Part shown: one piece after another, positions 58,159 through 64,000 of the stretch
Numbering within the stretch: position 1 is the stretch's first letter
Layout of the letters: each line of letters starts with the position of its first letter
Assembly (NCBI GenBank): GCA_045596365.1
Contig: JAZOCE010000003.1
Coordinates: 1-64,000, forward strand
Length of the DNA: 64,000 nucleotides
Source: RGIG4079 sp045596365
GTDB taxonomy: Bacteria > Bacteroidota > Bacteroidia > Bacteroidales > Muribaculaceae
Direction of reading: 5' to 3'
Notes under the pieces: generated by a model
What the model was told of the DNA's origin: nothing
The model's database searches: none
Seen by the model: only the letters and a program-made list of their open reading frames with translations
Made by a program: the position numbers and the translations under genes

Positions 58159-60420
58159 ATGTTAAATCCAATTAAGAAAACCATCGAGCTTAGTGATGGA
58201 CGCGTCATCACACTTGAGACAGGAAAACTTGCCAAGCAAGCCGATGGAGCGGTAGAATTGCGCATGGGCAACACTATGCTCCTTGCGACAGTAGTTTCAG
58301 CTAAAGAAGCCGGCGAGGGTGTAGATTTCATGCCCCTCCAAGTTGAGTACAAAGAAAAATTTTCTTCTAACGGGCGTTTCCCCGGAGGATTCCTTAAACG
58401 TGAAGGTCGCGCGTCAGACTATGAAATCTTGACTGCACGCCTTGTTGACCGCGTGTTGCGTCCTCTATTCCCCGACAATTACCATGCCGACACATTTGTT
58501 AACGTAACAATGTATTCTTCTGACGGTGTTGACATGCCTGATGCACTTGCCGGTCTTGCTGCATCAGCTGCAATCGCTGTTTCTGATATACCTTTCAATG
58601 GGCCTATCTCTGAAGTGCGTGTTGCTCGCATTGATGGCGAATTTGTTATCAACCCAACATTTGAACAACTCGAACGCGCCGACATGGAGCTCATGGTGGG
58701 TGCTACCTACGACAACATCATGATGGTGGAAGGCGAAATGGATGAAGTTTCTGAAACTGATCTTCTCAACGCGCTCAAAGCTGCTCACGATGCAATCAAA
58801 GAACAATGTAAGGCTCAGCTCGAACTTGCTGAAGCAGTAGGCTCTACAGTTAAACGTGAATACTGCCACGAAGTTAATGACGAAGACCTTCGCAAAGATG
58901 TTCGTGAAAAATGCTATGACAAAGTATATGCAGTGGCTAAAGCCGGTTGCGCCGACAAACATTGGCGTCACGACAGTTTTGCTGCTATCTGCCAAGAATA
59001 TATAGATTCTCTCTCTGAAGAAGAACAAGAAGAAAAAACAGCGCTCATCAAACGCTACTATCACGATGTTGAAAAAGAAGCTGTGCGCCGTTGCATCCTC
59101 GATGAAGGAATCCGTTTGGATGGTCGCAAGACTACTGAAATTCGTCCCATCTGGTGTGAAGTTGACTATCTTCCCGGACCTCACGGCTCTGCTGTGTTCA
59201 CTCGTGGAGAAACTCAATCACTTTCAACAGTTACTCTCGGCACTAAACTTGACGAGAAAATACTTGACGAAGTGCTCATGCAAGGTCGCGAACGCTTCCT
59301 TCTTCACTACAACTTCCCCCCATTCTCTACAGGAGAAGCTAAACCAACTCGTGGCGTAGGTCGTCGTGAAATCGGACACGGAAATCTTGCTCACCGTGCG
59401 CTCAAACGCATGCTCCCCGACAACTTCCCTTATACTTGTCGTGTAGTTTCAGATATCCTTGAATCAAACGGATCTTCATCAATGGCTACTGTATGTGCAG
59501 GTACACTTGCATTGCTTGACGCTGGTGTACAAATGAAGAAACCTGTGAGCGGTATCGCAATGGGACTCATCACTGACACTGAAAGCAGCAAATATGCTGT
59601 GCTTTCTGACATCCTCGGAGACGAAGACCACCTCGGAGACATGGACTTCAAAGTAACAGGAACTGTAGATGGTATCACAGCCACTCAAATGGATATTAAG
59701 TGCGACGGACTTTCTTATGAAATCCTCGAAAAAGCACTTCTCCAAGCTCGTGAAGGACGCTTACACATCCTCGGCAAAATCAACGAAACAATTCCTGCTC
59801 CACGTGAAGATTACAAACCTCACGTTCCTCGCATCGTTACAATGACAATTCCTAAAGACCTCATCGGTGCAGTTATCGGCCCTGGCGGAAAGATTATCCA
59901 AGGAATTCAAGAAGCGAGCGGAGCTACTGTTACTATTGATGAAATCGACGAACAAGGATACATCGAAGTTGCTGCTGCCAACAAGGATTCTATCGACAAA
60001 GCACTTGACATGATTAATGCTATCGTGCAACTTCCTGAAGAAGGCAAAACCTACACAGGTACAGTTCGCTCAATCCTTGACTTCGGTGCATTTGTTGAAT
60101 TCATGCCTAACCGCGACGGATTGCTACACATCAGCGAAATTAGCTGGGAACGCATCGAAAACATGGAAGCTTCAGGCATCAAAGAAGGCGACACCCTTGA
60201 AGTTAAACTCATCGAGATTGACAAAAAGACAGGTAAATATCGCCTTTCAATGCGTGCATTGCAACCAAAACCCGAAGGATATGTTGAACGTGAACGCGCA
60301 CCTCGCGCTGATCGTGGTCCTCGTCGCGACAACAACAATCGCGGTCCTCGTCGTGATGGCGATCGTGGTCCTCGTCGCGACAACCGCCCTCCACGTCAAA
60401 ACAACGACAGCAACGAATAA
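58159..60420 (+). CDS. pnp: Polyribonucleotide nucleotidyltransferase (PNPase)
   Basis: The 3'-5' phosphorolytic exoribonuclease of RNA turnover, 753 residues from the start at 58159 (MLNPIKKTIELSDGRVITLE). It has two RNase PH domains (about 10-220 and 310-530; GHGNLAHRALKRMLPDNFPY, SDILGDEDHLGDMDFKVTG). A KH domain (IPKDLIGAVIGPGGKIIQGI) and an S1 domain (YTGTVRSILDFGAFVEFMPN) follow. After S1 comes an unusual tail of about 40 residues with repeated RGPRRD units. The frame from 58123 is not used because it overlaps the promoter. Confidence 0.97.
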   Translation: MLNPIKKTIELSDGRVITLETGKLAKQADGAVELRMGNTMLLATVVSAKEAGEGVDFMPLQVEYKEKFSSNGRFPGGFLKREGRASDYEILTARLVDRVLRPLFPDNYHADTFVNVTMYSSDGVDMPDALAGLAASAAIAVSDIPFNGPISEVRVARIDGEFVINPTFEQLERADMELMVGATYDNIMMVEGEMDEVSETDLLNALKAAHDAIKEQCKAQLELAEAVGSTVKREYCHEVNDEDLRKDVREKCYDKVYAVAKAGCADKHWRHDSFAAICQEYIDSLSEEEQEEKTALIKRYYHDVEKEAVRRCILDEGIRLDGRKTTEIRPIWCEVDYLPGPHGSAVFTRGETQSLSTVTLGTKLDEKILDEVLMQGRERFLLHYNFPPFSTGEAKPTRGVGRREIGHGNLAHRALKRMLPDNFPYTCRVVSDILESNGSSSMATVCAGTLALLDAGVQMKKPVSGIAMGLITDTESSKYAVLSDILGDEDHLGDMDFKVTGTVDGITATQMDIKCDGLSYEILEKALLQAREGRLHILGKINETIPAPREDYKPHVPRIVTMTIPKDLIGAVIGPGGKIIQGIQEASGATVTIDEIDEQGYIEVAAANKDSIDKALDMINAIVQLPEEGKTYTGTVRSILDFGAFVEFMPNRDGLLHISEISWERIENMEASGIKEGDTLEVKLIEIDKKTGKYRLSMRALQPKPEGYVERERAPRADRGPRRDNNNRGPRRDGDRGPRRDNRPPRQNNDSNE

Positions 60421-60440
60421 TCCACATTATTCAATAACGC

Positions 60441-60473
60441 AAAAGCGACTCGCCTATCACGAGTCGCTTTTTT
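60441..60473 (+). terminator. Terminator of pnp
   Basis: A perfect 12-bp stem AAAAGCGACTCG/CGAGTCGCTTTT (60441-60452 with 60460-60471) with a 7-nt loop, running into TTTTTT. It lies 20 nt past the pnp stop. Confidence 0.9.
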
Positions 60474-60604
60474 CATGCCTATTAAAAATCCCTTAATTCT
60501 GCCATTATAATTCAAAAGATATTGCAAGGTGGAGTGAACTATGTGAAAAAATAGGGTAAAAACTAAATTGCGATTAAATGATTTTGAGTTTTGGGCGGGG
60601 TGGC

Positions 60605-60635
60605 TTTGTGGAGAGGGATTTTATTTGTAATTTTG
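60605..60635 (+). promoter_or_regulatory. Promoter of dgt
   Basis: TTTG (60605-60608), a 19-nt spacer and TAATTTTG (60628-60635) match the consensus, with a predicted 5' UTR of about 17 nt. Confidence 0.7.
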
Positions 60636-60656
60636 AGACTCAAATTAGAATGAAAT

Positions 60657-62003
60657 ATGGCAGAAATGATGAAATGGGACCGATTGATATGCGAAAAGCG
60701 TTTTGGACTTGAAGATTACAACAGCTCTAAGCGTGGCTTTCGCAGTGATTTCCAACGCGATTATGACCGCTTGGTGTTCTCGTCCCCTTTTCGCCGTCTG
60801 CAAAACAAAACTCAAGTATTCCCTTTACCCGGAAGTATTTTTGTTCACAACCGTCTGACTCACAGTATGGAGGTAGCGTGTGTGGGACGCTCGCTTGCTA
60901 ATGAGGTTAGCTCCATGTTACGTGAAAAATATGCTTCTGAGCCATGGCAACACAAGCTCGATGCTATTGATGAAATTGTGGCTGCTGCATGTTTGGCTCA
61001 CGATTTGGGGAATCCTCCATTTGGTCATTCGGGAGAAAAAGCCATCTCGACATTCTTCTCCGAAGGTGCCGGCAAAGAACTTGAGAATGAATTAACTCCT
61101 CAGCAATGGAACGATTTAATCCAATTTGAAGGTAATGCCAATGCGTTCCGCCTCCTTACTCACCAATTCAAAGGTCGGCGCCCAGGAGGATTTGCAACGA
61201 CCTACTCTACCCTTGCATCAATCGTAAAATACCCCTATGAGTCATCGCTCGCGGTGAAAGCCAACAAGTTTGGATTTTTCACTTCTGAACGAGATGCATT
61301 TGTCAAGGTTGCCGAAGAAGTAGGGCTCATCTCCCATCCCGGAGAAAATGGAGAAGTGAGATACACTCGCCACCCGCTTGTCTATCTTGTAGAAGCAGCC
61401 GACGACATCTGTTATGAGGTTATGGATATTGAGGATGCACACAAACTGCGTATTCTCACTACCGAAGAGGTAATAAACCTACTCACAGGATTTTTTGACG
61501 AGGAACGCAAGGAGCACATGTTCCGCGCAATGGAATATGTCGATGACCCCAATGAGAAAGTTTCGTATATGCGCTCATGTGTCATCGGCACACTTGTTCA
61601 CCAATGTGCCATTGCATTTGTCAACCATGAAGAAGAAATTTTGCGCGGAGAATTCCGAGGCTCTCTTCTTGATCACATTTCCCAACTCGAAAAAGATGGC
61701 TACAATCGCTGTTCCGAGCTTTCATGGGAGAAGATTTACCGTGCAGGAGATGTCGTAGATATCGAGCTTGCCGGTAACCAAATCATAACATTTTTGATCG
61801 AAAAGCTCATTCATGCGGTGCGTTTCCCTCATCTTAACTATTCTAAATTGTTGCTATCTAAAGTTCCACAACAATATGACATAAATGCACCTACGCTATT
61901 TGGTAAAATACAAGCAGTTTTAGACCACATTTCAGGTATGACCGATGTATATGCTCTTGACCTATACCGCAAGTTGAATGGGATGAGCCTACCGGCTGTT
62001 TAA
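60657..62003 (+). CDS. dgt: dGTP triphosphohydrolase (Dgt-like, HD domain)
   Basis: Hydrolyses dGTP or other dNTPs to the nucleoside and triphosphate, lowering dNTP pools. The 448 residues carry the HD-domain metal site: His in NRLTHSMEVACVGRSLA and the HD pair in AACLAHDLGNPPFGHSGE, with the later Asp in LVEAADDICYEVMDIEDAHK. The N-terminal FRSDFQRDYDRLVFSSPFRR is typical. The start could be Met4 or Met5 as well. It is followed 17 nt later by the TPM-domain gene. Confidence 0.92.
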   Translation: MAEMMKWDRLICEKRFGLEDYNSSKRGFRSDFQRDYDRLVFSSPFRRLQNKTQVFPLPGSIFVHNRLTHSMEVACVGRSLANEVSSMLREKYASEPWQHKLDAIDEIVAAACLAHDLGNPPFGHSGEKAISTFFSEGAGKELENELTPQQWNDLIQFEGNANAFRLLTHQFKGRRPGGFATTYSTLASIVKYPYESSLAVKANKFGFFTSERDAFVKVAEEVGLISHPGENGEVRYTRHPLVYLVEAADDICYEVMDIEDAHKLRILTTEEVINLLTGFFDEERKEHMFRAMEYVDDPNEKVSYMRSCVIGTLVHQCAIAFVNHEEEILRGEFRGSLLDHISQLEKDGYNRCSELSWEKIYRAGDVVDIELAGNQIITFLIEKLIHAVRFPHLNYSKLLLSKVPQQYDINAPTLFGKIQAVLDHISGMTDVYALDLYRKLNGMSLPAV

Positions 62004-62020
62004 CACAAAAAATTCACAAT

Positions 62021-63253
62021 ATGACAAAATATATCATTCCCATAATATTGATTTTTACTACTCTTTGCGCTCACGCCTATAGCGTAAAAGGAATTCCAAA
62101 CGTACATCTTCAAAACAGCACTCGATATGTTTCCAACCCCGATGGCATACTAAGTCCACAAGCCGAAGTTCAAGCCGACTCAATTTTGGCTAACATTTGG
62201 CGTCAGACATCGGCAGAGGTTGTCGCTGTCGTTGTAAACGAAATTGACAATGGCGATATTGACACATTTGCCACCGAATTGTTCTCGGAATGGGGCATTG
62301 GGAAAAAGGATAATAGCAATGGGCTACTTGTCCTTATCGTCAAAGGGATGCGTCGCGCTACATTGCGCACAGGGTATGGCATGGAAGGTGTTATGCCCGA
62401 TATTATCGCCGGACGCATAATTCGCGACAACATGGCTCCTCATTTCAAAGAGGGCGACTATGATGCTGGAACGATTGAAGCACTTAATCGCATTTCCAAG
62501 ATAATCACTACTCCTGGAGCGACAGAAGAGTTGATGTCAAAATATAAAAACGATGCAAAAGCCGAAGATGATGAATTCTTCAGGAATTGGATGATAATAA
62601 GCATCATACTCTCCATCGGAATGTTTGCCATATACCTATTTACATTAATTTCTAACAGCAAAAAAGACCGATATGACAAATATTGCGCTTTGAATAAATT
62701 GAAACTTCCTGCATTGATGACATCTGTAGTGGGGATGGGAATACCTGTAATTGTTTTTATATTGCTTATATGGACCATGCGCCGATTGCGCACTAAACCT
62801 CGTCGATGTCCTAATTGCAATCACAAAATGAAACGCCTTGACGAAGATGAAGACAATAGATATCTCACTCCGGCACAAGATACCGAAGAGCGCTTAAACT
62901 CTGTTGACTATGATGTGTGGCTATGCCCTCAATGCGGAGAAACAGATATACTACCCTTTGTCAAAGCAACAACCTACACTACATGCTCATTGTGTGGAGC
63001 TAAGGCATGTTCCTTAACCAGCGACCGCATCATAATGCAAGCAAGCGTAGCAAGAGATGGTCGCGGTATTAAAGAATACACTTGCCACAACTGCCGACAT
63101 GTCAACCAAGTTGCTTACATAATTCCCAAACTCCCTCCTGTCATCATTGCCGGGGGTGGCGGTGGTCGAGGTTTTGGAGGCGGAGGAGGTTTCTCCGGTG
63201 GTAGTTTTGGAGGTGGATTTACCGGTGGCGGTGGAGCATCAGGCGGGTGGTAA
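62021..63253 (+). CDS. TPM-domain membrane protein with zinc ribbons and Gly-rich tail
   Basis: The 410-residue protein has a signal peptide (MTKYIIPIILIFTTLCAHAY) and an extracytoplasmic TPM domain (about 35-165; YVSNPDGILSPQAE, TLRTGYGMEGVMPDIIAGRI). Two transmembrane helices follow (about 190-212 and 228-252). The cytoplasmic part has four CxxC pairs (CPNC, CPQC, CSLC, CHNC) that look like two zinc ribbons, then a Gly/Phe/Ser-rich tail ending GASGGW. TPM proteins of this YgcG-like form are linked to photosystem repair in plants; bacterial roles are unclear. It is probably cotranscribed with dgt and ends directly against the flippase gene. Confidence 0.83.
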   Translation: MTKYIIPIILIFTTLCAHAYSVKGIPNVHLQNSTRYVSNPDGILSPQAEVQADSILANIWRQTSAEVVAVVVNEIDNGDIDTFATELFSEWGIGKKDNSNGLLVLIVKGMRRATLRTGYGMEGVMPDIIAGRIIRDNMAPHFKEGDYDAGTIEALNRISKIITTPGATEELMSKYKNDAKAEDDEFFRNWMIISIILSIGMFAIYLFTLISNSKKDRYDKYCALNKLKLPALMTSVVGMGIPVIVFILLIWTMRRLRTKPRRCPNCNHKMKRLDEDEDNRYLTPAQDTEERLNSVDYDVWLCPQCGETDILPFVKATTYTTCSLCGAKACSLTSDRIIMQASVARDGRGIKEYTCHNCRHVNQVAYIIPKLPPVIIAGGGGGRGFGGGGGFSGGSFGGGFTGGGGASGGW

Positions 63254-64000
63254 TTATCGGCGACGGAGCAATCGACGTGCCGAGAAATACAATGCGACAG
63301 TCCCCAGAATTGCTGTTGACCACCATCCTACACATACCGACAATGCAACGCTCGCGATACCCATTGCGACTGCATATATTATCAATCGTGTAATTCCCCT
63401 ACCTAATTTCAATCCATAATTGAAACGATACACAATATATAGGATTAAGGCATAAAGCATATACCATATAATAAAGGAGACACCCAACCCCAACATCCCA
63501 AAGGTCTCAAAGAAAACAATATTCAGTGTCAATCCGATAACGCCCGACATTGCCTCAACAATCAAAAATGTTTTTCCATCACCACGGGCCAGCACTACAT
63601 AGCTCATACACCACGAAATAGCACGAAACATTGTCCCAACAATTGCAACCGAGATAAATGGGATTATCGCATCAAATTCTGATGTATAAAATATCTTTAT
63701 TAATAAATCATCTGATGCAATAAATAAAGCAACAACAGGGACTAATATCCACACTATCAACATTATCTCATGAGATACAAAAATCGATGTACGTTGGCGT
63801 GATTTTATTACTTGGGCAAGTCGCGGATAATATTCCATTGCTATTGCAGCAAAAATAAGTCCGACATATTTATTCACCAGCGAATAACCGGCTTGATAAT
63901 ATCCCACCATTGAAGTATCGGCTGTTCGGTTCAAATAGGACATAAATGCATATGACACAAACATACCTACAAACATCGACAACGTCATATATACCCCCAA
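63254..64000 (-). CDS. Polysaccharide flippase (Wzx/MATE-like), C-terminal part
   Basis: A frame of 248 codons open to the right edge, so the N-terminal part lies outside the window. The visible part has about seven hydrophobic segments with the polysaccharide-biosynthesis/oligosaccharide flippase pattern (VGYYQAGYSLVNKYVGLIFA, MEYYPRLAQ, FGMLGLGVSFIIWYMLYALI). It ends in a basic RRLLRRR tail. Such proteins move lipid-linked O-antigen or capsule units across the inner membrane. Its stop touches the stop of the TPM gene with no gap. Confidence 0.85.
   Translation of the reverse strand: MGVYMTLSMFVGMFVSYAFMSYLNRTADTSMVGYYQAGYSLVNKYVGLIFAAIAMEYYPRLAQVIKSRQRTSIFVSHEIMLIVWILVPVVALFIASDDLLIKIFYTSEFDAIIPFISVAIVGTMFRAISWCMSYVVLARGDGKTFLIVEAMSGVIGLTLNIVFFETFGMLGLGVSFIIWYMLYALILYIVYRFNYGLKLGRGITRLIIYAVAMGIASVALSVCVGWWSTAILGTVALYFSARRLLRRR

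Noticed and set aside
58564..59217. 217-codon open frame on the minus strand inside pnp
   Set aside because: It is a shadow of the strongly biased codon use of pnp on the other strand; it has no promoter, no recognisable domain and an improbable Phe-rich composition.
60296..60405. Short direct DNA repeats at the end of pnp considered as a CRISPR-like or assembly artefact
   Set aside because: They are in frame, encode RGPRRD-type units, have no unique equal-length spacers and lead to a normal stop and terminator.
63150..63250. Gly-rich low-complexity stretch considered as a sequencing or frame error
   Set aside because: Gly-rich tails ending in GW are typical of this TPM protein type and the frame stays open to a clean stop.

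Overview
The window comes from a member of the Bacteroidales. The sequence shows the Bacteroidetes promoter type (TTTG, about 19-20 nt, TAnnTTTG) in front of many genes and almost no Shine-Dalgarno sequences. It also shows one fused str-S10-spc-alpha ribosomal operon with eno behind rplQ, a cysteine-free L36, the Bacteroidetes GlmU-like protein, DUF1460, DUF4491 and DUF4369/redoxin families, an outer-membrane beta-barrel receptor, and the gene order parE-coaD-S41 protease. A gut family such as Muribaculaceae is possible, but this is a guess. By eye the DNA is moderately AT-rich, and no mobile element, tRNA, rRNA or CRISPR array was seen.
Layout. 1-354: a leader and promoter firing out of the left edge, probably for a stable RNA or translation gene outside the window. 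355-2905: a DUF1460 amidase-like protein and a phosphoethanolamine transferase, convergent. 3102-4397: enolase with its own promoter. 4591-22666 (minus strand): 32 genes from rpsL to rplQ, read from one strong promoter at 22808-22840 and closed by a terminator at 4524-4556. Structured gaps precede rpsD, rpsH and rpsG. 22961-30178: a methyltransferase and RmlC pair, the GlmU-like enzyme, and an operon of cation/proton antiporter, GntP permease and glycerate kinase. 30283-34436: amino-acid biosynthesis (asd, argB, an ArgE-like deacylase) around prfB, which carries a textbook programmed frameshift. 34442-38753: an orphan TolC-like lipoprotein, a zeta-toxin-like remnant and a large outer-membrane receptor. 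38853-42848: the parE-coaD-ctp operon. 43009-45919: an operon of three glycosyltransferases. 45922-47923: greA, a HIT protein and a redoxin-like lipoprotein that has lost its CxxC. 47924-48280: a hairpin-rich non-coding stretch, the best candidate here for an unannotated small RNA. 48281-49771: a secreted protein with highly-expressed-type codon use and a 5'-end hairpin. 50035-54011: hflX, DUF4491, an ABC-F ATPase and a beta-barrel protein. 54031-57000: a domesticated phage-type muramidase, pepD and an OmpH-like lipoprotein. 57047-63253: a GT10 fucosyltransferase, pnp, dgt and a TPM-domain membrane protein. 63254-64000: the C-terminal part of a polysaccharide flippase that runs off the right edge.
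Most of the window is core housekeeping: translation, secretion, RNA turnover, cell-wall precursor and arginine/aspartate metabolism. Between these blocks lie envelope functions (lipid A modification, glycosyl transfer, fucosylation, outer-membrane receptors). I did not find a clear new multi-gene system. The observations most worth following are RNA-level: the hairpin cluster at 48055-48221, structured leaders in front of rpsD, rpsH and rpsG, and two apparently leaderless mRNAs.
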